Below are positions 12,471 through 23,800 of a DNA stretch of 64,000 nt, piece by piece. A program made the translations under genes and the position numbers. Each line of letters opens with the position of its first letter. Position 1 is the stretch's first letter. Below the pieces are notes generated by a model. It searched no databases and had not been told where the DNA came from. It saw only the letters and a list, made by a program, of their open reading frames with translations. The DNA lies in the NCBI GenBank assembly GCA_963978545.1, contig OZ021727.1:54076487-54140486 (forward strand). Direction: 5' to 3'. This DNA comes from Linyphia triangularis. Its lineage: Eukaryota > Arthropoda > Arachnida > Araneae > Linyphiidae.

Positions 12471-15154
12471 TGAGGATTTTCTCTTTCGTTATTGCTTTAT
12501 AACTTTCTGCTACATAATGTGAAGTTCCCATATTACCGATTCTTTCTAAATTTAATTTGACTTTAAATATAGTTTGAAGTACGTGATCGTTTTCATTGAA
12601 ACATTTTTAATAAGCATATTTCTATCCTCTTGAGACAATCTGGAAGAATACGTATAATAGTGTTCATACATCAATTCAAGTTGAAATTTATATTTGAAAA
12701 TAAATTTATGGAATTTAACGAGAACTTGGTTTTCCAATGAATGATACACATGAGTATTTCATTTGTAATTTAAGTTATTTTTTCTCTATTTTATTTATTG
12801 TTAATAATTCGTAAATACACATTTTATTCTTGTACCAGTACATTCTTATTTTACAGCTGAAAACTCAATTTTCTATGTTTCTTTAAAAGGGATCTTCAAC
12901 TGGTTTTTGCCACATATACTTAATGCTTCAGTGATCCACTATATCTACCAAAGTATTGCTTTAAATCTTGTGACTTATTTTTCCAAGTGTAACAAAATAA
13001 ATAAAAGCTCAAGGCCAAGCTTGTAAGGTAAATTAACTATTGCTTCTTAAGCTAGCTTATAAAAACTTTTTGAAGTGTAACAAAAAATTAAACATTTACT
13101 ATCCTTTTAAATTTTGAATTCAGTTAGGGATCTTTTATTAGTATTGTTATACCTAGTACAACATGTCATATGTTTAAAACAATACTTCGAAAGACAGTGT
13201 GGCCCACAAAATGAAGCATTTACTTTATGGATGCTATTGCTTTATGAAGCATTTGCTTTATGCCAAGCAGAAAATTCATCTTTTCTTATTTTTCTTAGAC
13301 TTTAGTTGTAGTATCTTTTTCATGTTTGAAACATAACGTGATTGAATATGAGGGAAATGCGTAAACTAATATACATTGATTTATACCTTTTATTAAAAAA
13401 TACTTGCTTTTTCAAATTTTTTTTATTCAAATAAACAAATTAAATTATGAATTTTTTTATGCATTTCCATTATTAAAATATACATTCAAAACTTTATAAG
13501 GAAACTTTCAATCAAATGTGAGTTTCTCTTATACAATCAAAAAGTATACTAAAAGAATCAGCATTATTAATTAAGCTGAAACTGGTTTATAACACATGTT
13601 TACACTTCCATTGATAGTATTTTGTTTTTATGACACAAGTTGTAACTGCAATACATTGCTATTGCTTTTCGTTGTATTTTTCTGACGATGCTTTTGATTT
13701 TGAATAGGCTTTAACTTTATCCTGGTACACAAAGTATTGGTTAATTAAAAACAATATCAAACCCAAAGTCATGTAGTTTACAGATTTAGTGACGTGCAAA
13801 CAAAATGAAATACTGGTTTGATAATCTAAAAATATTATTTAAATACTGAGTGCAATTCATTAACGAGAAATACCATTAACTTTAATATATGCTAACACTA
13901 GTAAAAATTATTCTGTTTAAACTCGGAAGGATTTTGCATTTATTTTTATACCTGTCTCAGTATTTCCTTCACTTGAACTCAATTTAGTGTTTGAAATGTA
14001 TTTTGAAGTTATTTTATGCCGTTTTTATGTGTACTTAACCGAATGCCAACTTTTTATGGAAGTGCATTCAGTGAAATTGGTTTAGTTTTTTTTTTTTTTT
14101 TTCCACTTAAAGTTTTATCATTTGTATACATAAAAAGATTTTTATGGCAATTTTTTGTAGAAATGACATTCCGGTTAGTATAGTTGATGCTGTAAACCAA
14201 TAATTGAATTATTTGTTATTATAGTCTTTAAACTTCTTTATTTTGTTAACTTTTTCAAAGTATAAAAAGCTTTAATTCCGAATGGCCAACATTTTATCGG
14301 ATGATTTTAATTTTATATCAAAACGTTGAAATATCAATTTAGATATTTTCATTTGACCAAAATAATATCCACGCATGATAATTAGTAATTATTCACCAAA
14401 AAATGGAAGTCCTTTAACATAGACTTTTTTTATACAAGTATGTTAATTGATAATCTGATAATCCACAAAATAAAGATGTTACATTTATCACAAGTTCTAA
14501 ATAATACAAATAACGCTGTGAAATTGGAACTAATTAAACAAATCATAATGTTATAAGTTGCTTTGGGATTGATTAAATATATTTTTTTTAATAATAGGAA
14601 ACTAATATATTAAAATTTATTTAAACGTACTATTTGCATCATTTTACTGTTATATTAGGATAAAACATGAACTTTATATATCTTAATGGATTCTTAAGTT
14701 GTTGGAAGCCTTTGAAAAACGGCTGGTATGATCTCTGATTTTATAAAATGGAGCATTATTTTAAAAAATGTAACGATGTTGTGGCGATGCTTGAATCCAT
14801 GCATGAAGTTAATTGTCAAGGGTGAAAGGGATTTTCAATGCGCATTCACGTAAATTTCACGCATTTTGGCGAAATCTGGTTTAATGTCAAAATAATATGA
14901 GTTGTTTAATTTCTGAATTAAAATGCTTTCATATATTTTACGTAAAATTATTCAGCTAGCATAAAAAGAAAAGATACATTATTTGGTTAACATTTATTTC
15001 ACCATCTTGATTTTTAACTCATTAATTTTAGCATATTTCTCTCACATCTAAGTCGTAAGGTTGTTGTTTTTTTTAAATACGCCATGATTACAGCCTCAAT
15101 AAAACTATTGGAATTTAAGAATAATTTTTAATAAATTAAATACAATGACCAATG

Positions 15155-15662
15155 AGGTCACGACCTGCCTCTCACCGGGGGTTCAACAAGCCCAGGACTC
15201 CAAAGGAAGTGTGTGATAGTGTGGTTGTTGAGCTAACCATGACAGGTGTTTCTAATTGTGTAACCAGCATAAGCTATATCCAGGAACCTCATGAAATATC
15301 ATGGTAGAACAACATGAAACCTATAAGTAAAGTTTTTTAAAGATGTTTAAAAATAATAAGATGTTTAAATATATAAAACTGAAGCTCTTTAAGTCAGCTA
15401 GTGTGATATTGGCTTTAGTTTTATACATTTGAATTATTTTTCAACATCATTTAATAACTTTACTGAGGAGTAAAAATTTTTATATTGTAATTATTATATT
15501 TCTTGTAAATTGAATGTTTGATGTTGTTCCACCACGATGTTTCAGTAGATGTTGGGATTCCTGGATATGCATTTAGGCTTATGCCAACTATCCAGTCAGA
15601 AACACACTTTCTTTGGGGTTTTTGTTCTGTTGAACTCCTTGATGAGAAGCAGGTCAGGACCT
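15155..15662. repeat. Inverted pair of diverged repeats (foldback arrangement)
   Basis: The left arm (about 15155-15330) and the reverse complement of the right arm (about 15501-15662) share blocks in the same order. These are GGTCACGACCTGCCTCTCA / GGTCCTGACCTGCTTCTCA, GTTCAACA, CTCCAAAGGAAGTGTGT / CCCCAAAGAAAGTGTGT, GCATAAGC, ATATCCAGGAA, GAAATATCATGGTAGAACAA / GAAACATCGTGGTGGAACAA and CATxAAAC. About 170 bases of AT-rich spacer separate the arms. The right arm is open on the minus strand, but the paired repeat explains it better than a gene. This is either a foldback transposon or two SINE/MITE copies inserted head to head. Confidence 0.75.
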
Positions 15663-15669
15663 CTTTGTT

Positions 15670-17725
15670 CATTGTATTTATTTGTTATAGATTCTCCTTT
15701 ACATACAATTGTTTAAACATGTATTAAAATTTTATATTTCTTGTAATTGTGTTGCTTATGTGTTGACTATAGGAGTATATTTATTTTTTCCCTCCATCTT
15801 TTCGTTGATCCATAATAAATTCTTTCAGTTGAGTAAAAAATTATATTAGAATATGGCCATGACTACTACTTTATTTACTTTATTACATCACAGATGACAT
15901 TTAATTTTTATCATATTAATAATAAAAACAAATACAGTTTGTAAATATTCATGCCTCTGAGTGTCTCTAAAAGTTTACTTTGCAGATGCATAATTTTGTT
16001 TACAGCGTTCTTATTTTAAATGACATCGAATGAATGTTGTTTGAATTACAAACAAAACACCCCAAGGAATCTCGAAACATTTCACAATGTATTACTCTAA
16101 AGTCTCTCTGACTCACATTCTGTTAAATTATTCAAAACTTATTTTAAAAGATTAATAAAAAGAAGTTAATTTAGAAATCTGATGATAATCTTCCACAGAC
16201 ATAAATTTACTTCGTGAAATATTCATTTGGCTAAAATTTATTTTTAAAACATGTTATTTAAATGTAAATGTAAGCAGAGATATTCGAGCTGATCTATAGT
16301 AACACAAATTAAAATTGCATTTAAATTTCAAAGATACTTTGTTGATTTCGAAAGATATTTTGTCTCTTTGAATTTGAAATTTGTTATTTCTCTGAATTAT
16401 ACATTTTTCAGCTTTATATTGTGTATTTTAGTATGTTTATTCAAACTAATTATGATACACTGATGGTAGAGGATGTATCTACTTGTGTTTATTATTGTGA
16501 TAGTTCATGGTATCAGTTAAAAGATTATTCATTGTACGTTTTATAACAAATATTTATATTAGAAATTTTACTTAAAAATAAACATACACTTATTAGGCAT
16601 ACTATATATTTACAATTTTTAGCCTGTTAATATAACTTATCTGTATTATTCTATAAGAGGTGATGGCTAACAGTCATGCAGGGACGTTCCATATAATATA
16701 TTGGAATGACATTTTATCTTTTTGTTACTAATAACACTTTTTTATCAAAACTTTCTATTTTAGAACACACACGCAAAATAATGTGTTTTTACCTTGCAAT
16801 TTAGAGCGTATTTAAATAACCTATTGTATACTTTTCACAGTCCAACGCTTTATCCACAAGTTAATTATTCTATATTTTTTCAAAAATGTGTCCCGTGAGG
16901 GAAATTTTTGCAGAATTTTATGATAAACAGAACTGTATGTTTATTAAGTTTAGCTTTTCCTCTAAATAAATTTACTAAGCTAAATTTTAAAATATGATGC
17001 TATATTTTTGTAAGGCGTAAATTATAATTTAATGTCTTTTGTCTGAAAATAGAAAAGTGATTATGAGTGTTACATATGGAGCAAATTCTTCTGGTTTCTG
17101 TTCAATTCCCCTGTGATTACTTTGGTCGTCTATTATCATGATTTGGTAGCAAGCATGATTTCTCTGTTCATATGCATCAATTTTATTTCCTTAGCATTAC
17201 AGAAAGTGCAAATTGCCTTAGAAAGAAATCTGACACAGATGTGTAGAGAATCGAGATTTCTGAATATATATTTGAGGTAGAAATTATGACATCACAGACG
17301 TATAATTTAAAATATCCAAATGCATTCCACAACATATTTTCTTAAGTAATGAGAAACAAGGAAATCTTTTCTGGTATGACTCTTGTTTCGTGGCCCACAT
17401 ATAGTAAAACATAATTTCTTCAAACATGTTCTTTTGTCAAATTATAAACTGCTCAGTGTAAGTTTGTGATCATGAACTGATAAAAATGTAATATTTACAT
17501 TATGGAGTGCTTAAAGAAGACAATTAAGATGTTTAAATATGTTTTTAAAATTAAAGGTGAGGTTTCAGGATCTATACTTGCAATAAAAAGTAACATTAAG
17601 CATGATAACATATAGATTATATACAAGATATTATTATAGATTATATACATATAGAGTATATATAAAACTTTTTTTGTATGGATGGTTATAGTTATGGTTT
17701 ATCAGTTTATTCAGCATTCAAGTAA
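15670..17725. other. Gene-free stretch
   Basis: AT-rich sequence without recognisable coding or RNA features. A short AT dinucleotide-like patch with repeated ATATAGATTATATACA lies at about 17610-17660. Confidence 0.5.
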
Positions 17726-17730
17726 ATCCG

Positions 17731-17880
17731 TCAATTTCTTATACATTTAAGTTAGTAAATTATTTATGAATGTAAAATCTACTGTAATTTTTTAGCGTCT
17801 CAAATATGTATCATTTCTTATTTCATTCCTCCTACGTAGCGTTTGTTAAACACTACTGTGGTATTAACAACTTCAATTCA
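17731..17880 (+). repeat. Duplicated block X, copy 1
   Basis: This aligns with 20321-20480. Shared order: TCAATTTCTTATACATTT / TCAACTTCATACATTTT, GTTAGTAAATTATTTATGAAT / GTTGGTGAATTATTTGTGAAT, AAATCTACTGTA / AAACTTACTGTA, TTTCATTC then TACGTAGCGTTTGTTAAA / TAGGAAGCTTTTGTAAAA, and CAACTTCAATTCAA / CAAGCTTCAACTGAA. In the second copy, block Y follows directly. Here a T-run and an LTR (17900-18600) intervene before Y appears at 19.33 kb, so the LTR probably split this copy. The origin of the block is unknown. Confidence 0.65.
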
Positions 17881-17898
17881 ATTTTAAAGGCAGATAAT

Positions 17899-17899
<1 letters not shown>

Positions 17900-17927
<28 letters not shown>
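17900..17927 (+). repeat. Poly-T tract
   Basis: An uninterrupted run of about 28 T lies between duplicated block X and the LTR-like segment. It could be the reverse complement of a retroposon A-tail, or simple slippage. Confidence 0.9.
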
Positions 17928-17931
<4 letters not shown>

Positions 17932-17941
17932 ATTATAAATA

Positions 17942-18600
17942 TGATGGGGAGGTTACCCCATCACAATGTTACAAGTATTAGGGTGTGAAAAATACCTACC
18001 CTAGATGTAAGGGCAATTTTTATGAGAGGGGACTAGATTTACTGGCGCGGTTTGTTCCAAGAGTTGGCTGGACCAGGTCAAGAGGTCAAGGGTGAATTTA
18101 CAGCCTGGTGTGGATTGGGCAGAGGTGAAGATGAGATAATTTCTCAGTGGAGGATCTTCAAGTCCAATTGAATGCAAGGGAAAAGAGATATCAGCGCAGG
18201 TCGACGTAAAAGGGTTTGCAAGCATTCAGGAGCCACTTTTTTTAAGCACTTTCAATTTTCGAAAGGAGGCTGTGATTAGAGAGACGGACCTGGTGGAGAA
18301 GTGAGCGTTAGCATACTGAAAAGTCCACTTGCGATTCCAGCCTATCTAGCCAGATGATCCTTTAGACAGCCCTCTAGCGAAGTATACAACAAACCTCGAA
18401 TGACCGGACCCAGAGCCTAATGATAGAGCTAGACTGCCGAGCAGACCCTACAACATGGCCTCGGTCCCACCAGACTACCTGATCAGAGAACTCTCCCTTA
18501 ATAAAGCGAGTTTAGTAATGCACCTTAAATTCTGACTTGCTATTCAATGATTATGCTAAGTGATTAAAGTAATAAATTCTGTTTTTATAATTGTTAATGA
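17942..18600 (+). mobile_element. BEL/Pao-type LTR, related to the 5' LTR of element A
   Basis: From about 17975 to 18330 this matches the reverse complement of 32000-32490, the U3 part of the LTR of element A. Shared pieces include CCTACCCTAGATGTAAGGGC / CCTACCCTAAATGTAAGGGC, TTTTTATGA, CCAGGTCA, AGCCTGGTGTGGATTGGGCA / AGCCTAGTGTGGATTGGGCA, AAAAGGGTTTGCAAGCATTCAGGAG / a close variant, GATTAGxGAGACGG and GCATACxGAAAAGTCC. The 3' part holds AATAAAGCGAGT and AGTAATAAATTCTG, plausible polyadenylation signals. Downstream CGTCACCCACACTCAATGC resembles the sequence next to the element A LTR, so a little internal sequence may remain. No coding part follows. No target duplication was found. Confidence 0.6.
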
Positions 18601-18660
18601 TTCTCTTCCTCGTCACCCACACTCAATGCTAACGGACCTTTTTGATCACAGAGTGGCCAT

Positions 18661-19320
18661 AATTATTAAATATTAGTTACTGCTGCACAATATTTACAGT
18701 TTAGGTACTGAGCTAACCACTACAATAAATAATGATATATAAAGAAAAAGCAGTTCTCTGGCAAAGTTTAAAACATAAACTGCAACTATTTTCATTCATT
18801 GCAACAACTTGTTTTTTTTAATAATGATGAAATATTGCTTAAAATATATATTTACTCATGTTTTCAAATTACTATGCAAACACAAATCGCCAAACATCTT
18901 ATTATTAATGATGTATAAATAAATTACATTCACCCTCCCCTATGATTTCCTCCTAAATTACACAAAGTACTCCTCCCACATACATCATGCAAATAAATTC
19001 CCATCGATAAGTCCTAAAATCCACCATTTTCCAAGTTTATTCAAATTAGCTCAATATCCTTCCAAAAGGATGCTATTCTAAGCAAATCCCAGAAATGCGA
19101 CAGCACCATCAGAAAATAAAGTTAAAAAAAAAACCAGAGATGTCCCGCAGTCTTTTATTTTCCCAAACTTCTCTATCTGTTTTTTTATGATTATTTATTT
19201 ATATCAGCCTGTTAAGCCCGGCACAATACGCGACCCACTTTTCATTCCAAACAAGACATCCCTCAATAGCAAAGGGGAAAAAGAATCGATTCCTGCGTCG
19301 AGAGAAGCTTAAGCCTCATG
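18661..19320. other. Gene-free stretch
   Basis: AT-rich sequence, then a more mixed segment (19140-19310). No coding, RNA or repeat assignment could be made. Confidence 0.5.
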
Positions 19321-19328
19321 TAAATAAA

Positions 19329-19505
19329 AGTGGCATTTAAAGTTATTGCTTTTCAAAGCAGCTTTGGAGTGTGCTCCACTTGAATGAGGCCGAAGTTGGG
19401 GATTCACGATTCTACACGTTGGACTTGGTGGCTTCATTGGACAATGGGAGGGAACGGGTATATATTTAATAAGGATGTGAATGAGGTAAGTTGATGTAAG
19501 ATGAA
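19329..19505 (+). repeat. Duplicated block Y, copy 1
   Basis: This aligns with 19831-20005. Both share AAGTGG(C/T)ATT, the exact 18-mer CTTTTCAAAGCAGCTTTG, then CCACTTGAATGAGG / TCACTCTAATGAGG, ACGATTC, ACAATGGG and TTTAATAAGGATGTG / TTTAAGAAGGATGTG. It ends GAGGTAAG, a splice-donor-like string, and contains GGGTATATATTTAA, a TATA-like string. Minus-strand frames through it show no motif. It could be a duplicated regulatory block or an unclassified repeat. Confidence 0.65.
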
Positions 19506-19628
19506 GTATCAAAGAATGAGGTAAGATGGAGTATGATATCGTTTTCTGTGTCTACTTTGAATCAATGTTTAATAACTAGATAATATAAGTGTAATTTAGG
19601 AAGAGTCATTTTGTTAAAAATTACTTTT

Positions 19629-19684
19629 AAATGAGTTTGTATTTATTTTATCCTTTAAATGATTTTGTATTTATTTTATCCTGA
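19629..19684 (+). repeat. 28-bp tandem duplication
   Basis: AAATGAGTTTGTATTTATTT and its continuation recur 28 bases later as AAATGATTTTGTATTTATTT, both ending TATCCT. Two copies only. Confidence 0.85.
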
Positions 19685-19830
19685 ATAAAAAAACCTACTA
19701 TTTACATTGTTTGTAAGTATAGCATCAGGTGCAAGTTTAAATTGATTAAGTTTGTTTAGATGTTCCTCATTAGTAAAGGTTGACAATAGTCCAACCTTTG
19801 CGATGAAGTATAAATCTGACGTTAAAAAAA

Positions 19831-20005
19831 GTGGTATTGGGATTTTTCTTTTCAAAGCAGCTTTGTTGGAACGTTCTTCACTCTAATGAGGGTGGAGTTA
19901 AGGTTTTACGATTCAAAACTTTCTGCTTGGTAACTACGTTTAACAATGGGTAGTAGCGAGTATTTAAGAAGGATGTGGTCGGGATAAGGTTATCTAATAT
20001 CAATT
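19831..20005 (+). repeat. Duplicated block Y, copy 2
   Basis: Second copy of the block at 19329, about 500 bases downstream in the same orientation. It retains CTTTTCAAAGCAGCTTTG, TCTAATGAGGG, ACGATTCAAAAC, ACAATGGGTAG and AAGAAGGATGTGG. Block X is not recognisable in front of this copy. Confidence 0.65.
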
Positions 20006-20320
20006 CGTTTTTGCCTCCTTTATTCAAATGAATGTTAGATATTAATATAGTATTGATGGTTTCCTGAATTGAAATTTCATGGAAAAAGGGCAATTTTGAA
20101 GATAAGGATATTTCATCGCCATTAATAGGATATTTATCAAAACAATGCACTTACGTTTTTTTAAAAGAGATCAAAATATAAGTATATTGTTCTGATAAGT
20201 ATAATAGCAAGTCTAATTTTTAATTGAACACGTGCTTTTTCAAATCATCCTTCAATACGCTTCTACGCGTTGAAGCTTAAGGTTCATATGAAAAGATCCA
20301 TTAGATTTGAACTATATAAT

Positions 20321-20600
20321 TCAACTTCATACATTTTCAAGTTGGTGAATTATTTGTGAATATGAAACTTACTGTACATTTTTAAGAATCTCCAATACTT
20401 ATTTTTTCCTATAAATTTCATTCTTTCTAGGAAGCTTTTGTAAAATTCGACAGGCATTACCTTAGCAAGCTTCAACTGAATGAGTCAAGAGTTGGAACAT
20501 TAGAAGGTTATTCCCAATTTTATTTCGTTGGAGTTGGTGGCTTAATTTAACAATAGGAAAGGGAAGATGTACATAAATATTTATCATGTGGAATATTTCA
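20321..20600 (+). repeat. Duplicated blocks X and Y, joined copy
   Basis: The first part (to about 20480) matches block X at 17731. The second part matches block Y: AGCTTCAACTGAATGAGTC, GTTGGAGTTGGTGGCTTAAT (compare GTTGGACTTGGTGGCTTCAT in copy 1), AACAATAGG and ATTTATCATGTGG. This copy shows X and Y were once contiguous, so the separation in the 17.7-19.5 kb copy is secondary. Confidence 0.6.
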
Positions 20601-20653
20601 TTGTAAATATTTAATTAAATAAAGTCTTCTTTTTTTATTGATCATGGTCATGA

Positions 20654-20842
20654 AAGCCGACCAAACGGTGTAGTGGTTAGCGTGCTAGCTTCTAGACCGC
20701 GAGGTTGCTGATTCGTGTCCCGTATTAGGCATGGGTGTTTGTAAATGTATGTTTCCTTGTCTAATGACGAATGTTTCGGTGCATTATAGCCCTCGTGTTG
20801 CTGACGGCGCCAGATAATCTGAACACAACCAACCAACCATGG
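20654..20842 (+). mobile_element. tRNA-derived SINE
   Basis: The head reads GCCGACCAAACGGTGTAGTG and continues through GGTTAGCGTGCTAGC, an A-box region. After TTCTAGACCGCGA comes GGTTGCTGATTCGTGTCC, a degenerate B box. A non-tRNA body of about 115 bases begins CGTATTAGGCATGGGTG and ends in AACACAACCAACCAACCATG, a short (CCAA) tail. The head resembles a tRNA through its T arm, as in arthropod and vertebrate tRNA-derived SINEs. A related body segment occurs inverted at 1.2 kb. The minus-strand frame across it is incidental. Confidence 0.8.
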
Positions 20843-20849
20843 TTTTGAA

Positions 20850-23800
20850 AAATATTGATGACTTTCTGTACTGACTATTTGGAATATTTTTTCCACAGTT
20901 CACATCATATGTCATGTTTGGTAATAATATAGGAGTGAGGGAAACTTAATTTGAAATAGAAAACACTATTTTACAAAATATTGTTCAATAAAAGACCAAT
21001 GAATGTTATTAGAAACCTACCCAATTGAGTCAGAAACAACGGTAAAATAACAACATAATACAGATTATGAGAATGACTAGATGAACTTTACAAAAAGTAA
21101 TAATTGCTTTCATACATTGTATTAATAGTTTATTACTGTTGCACATTTTTGCATTCTTGGTTAGATATTGCTTAAAGTAAAAAATAAAAATGCTTCAACT
21201 TTTAATAATCCCTAAACGTTACGCCTTGAAAAAAGAAAAGAAGAAAAAAAAAAAAAAAAAACACTGTCAATTTATGCAGTGTTATGATAAATCTAGAGAC
21301 ATGCAACCATGAAATACGTAGTTTCTAAATAACTCTTAAGATTCTGAAAATTGCGAAAAAAAATTGCATTTTTAGTTTTGCCTGTTCTAGCTTTAAACAA
21401 TTTTCAATCGTGAACTTAACTTTTTTGTACAATTTTTGAGAAATAGTGTTTTTGTTATGTAAAGTCTTATTTTTATATCAATTTGTTTGTGGCTAGTGTT
21501 CAATATTTTGGCAATCAATCACTCATCCCCTAAGAACTCTATCATGTCTGACAACGATCACATATTTATTGATCTTGTAATTTTCGATTTTTATTGTTTA
21601 AAAATAAGTAACGCAAAAGGATTTACCTGTCTGAAGAACAGGAGTGAGCATTTTTGATAAATAAAACTGTACATTCATATATAATATATATTTTAACATT
21701 TATAGTTTCTGAAGCTTAGAGAATTATGAAAAAGTATTTTCTCATACATTTAATACTCTGATTTATTATCTTCAATGTAAAATTATAAGTTAGTCAAATA
21801 TGAATATATATGATTACACGCTGATTTTCAGTGTTTTAATTCCGATTTTTAGCATCCTGGTTATTGGAAAGTAGGACATTGGAGCATTTCACATTTGAAA
21901 CGTTTAACCTCTTTTCGAAATCTTAAGAATTCGAATCTTAATCTTACATATACATTAGGAATTTCAAAATTTGACTCAAGTCTGCGTTTTTGTTTTTTTA
22001 TTTTAAAATATTCCCGAATTCATTACCTTTAAAATGATACCATTTTCTTTCTGAGACTAGAATTACTTTTTAAATTACAGTGGGTTTTGTGAACCTGTTT
22101 TGTATCACATTCATTACTGTAGTTAACTTTAAACGCGTATTCTGAAGAATGATATTTTGGTGTTATATGACTTTACGCTAACGGTCGTAACTTCATAATA
22201 AATTGTCCGATTTACAAAATTCTAATTTTGTGCTGTAGACACAAGTTGTGAATGTGTTTCCTATGAAGAATCTAACATATATTGTTATAAACTAATTTTT
22301 TATGATTATTTTAATCTTAATTTTTTTTTTTAAAAACTATGTATTTTTTTAAACTTTTTATTTAAAAATTTATAATTAAATAATATTGCAGCCAAATTCA
22401 AAATTCTCCATGAGAACATGCTTCAATATAATATCTTTTATTTTCAATAAAAATCATACCTCTAAGTTACTTACAAGCTAATTAGTCACTTTAATTGCAA
22501 TTAGCTGATTAAAAAATTGACGGAAAAAAAAGTTCATATAAATAAATACACCATTTTTAATTCTGATATACTGCCAGAAAGTTTCAAATTATAACCTAAA
22601 AATTAAAGAAAATCATCTCAATTGAACATCACCAACAACGTTGTGAATAATCGTGATTCCTGAGTTTTGTTATATGTATAGCTTTGGGGTACTTGTCTTA
22701 CCATTTTTTGCCTGATGGCTTAATGGGGAAAGGACATTGTAATGTTCTACGTTTTAAAGGTTTACCCATCTTAAATCTTAAATATGATTAGTCGAAATCG
22801 CTATATTTCTAAGTTTTATTATGTATAATGTTTCTCATCTTCTGAGTTTTACTTCCTGTACTCCAATGGCGGTTATTTCCAATCATAATATACATTAATT
22901 TTACTTTTGAACTCTTTAGGAACCTAAGAAGTATTATTTAGAGTTCTTATTTTACGGAAAGTAAATAAATATTCAGAAACTACTTTTTTTTAAATCTTCG
23001 CGAGTATGGCTATTTAAAGCTGAAATAACTTTGCTTTACTATTTCGCGCTGCTTTGTAAGTATGTCTATTAATTTTCAAGGTCCTGACTTTGGTAAAAAA
23101 GGCACTGGAATTTTTCATAATTTAAACGTGTGTAAATCATTTCTAGACCATAACTATAGTCGTTTGAAATTGTGATAATATATTTTTACTTTTTACAGTT
23201 TTGGAAAACATATACACTCATTTTTATATTATTATATTTACATAATGTAAAGTATAAGATATAGCACATTTGAAACGTTTCATTTTTTTACTACATAGGT
23301 AGCTTTTACGGCAGTTTAGCGTTCATTTATATTCATTTTCAGCTTACTTACTAAGAGGGGAAAATGCATCGAAATATAATACATTTGAAATATTTGACCT
23401 CTTTTGGAATATTTTATAATTGAATACTTTGATTTTTTGCGGGTATTTTTTAACATATTACACATGTGATTAAATGGGACATTGGAGAATTACTGATGAT
23501 TTTGTAAGGGATATATCTTTGATTGTGTTAAAATAAATATTTTGTATAATCGATCACTAACGTAGATCGTAATTCTTATTTCTTCTGCAAAGAATTACAA
23601 CTATGTCTTTAAATTTTAGTTTTTAATTTAGTGCAAAATTAAACGCTTTTAAGTGAACGGTTGAATTTATCTAGATATTTCTAGAACTTTGGAGAATGTT
23701 GTCAAACTATAAAAAGTTCACATGGGAATAATGTGAGGCTTAGTAACAATGAGGGTCCACATTTTATAATATAATTGTGATGGAAGTTTTGGTATTTTGA

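Larger units (their letters stand above)
7141..15150. other. Long gene-free stretch
   Basis: Apart from the hairpin at 10.55 kb and the island at 12.0-12.46 kb listed separately, nothing is recognisable. Short frames on both strands (for example 7151-7552 minus and 7806-8108 plus) have no motif and no sign of coding composition. T-runs occur at about 10003-10013 and 14086-14102. Confidence 0.5.

Noticed and set aside
18001..18225. 74-codon minus-strand frame
   Set aside because: It lies within the LTR-like segment and is not preserved in the related copy at 32 kb.
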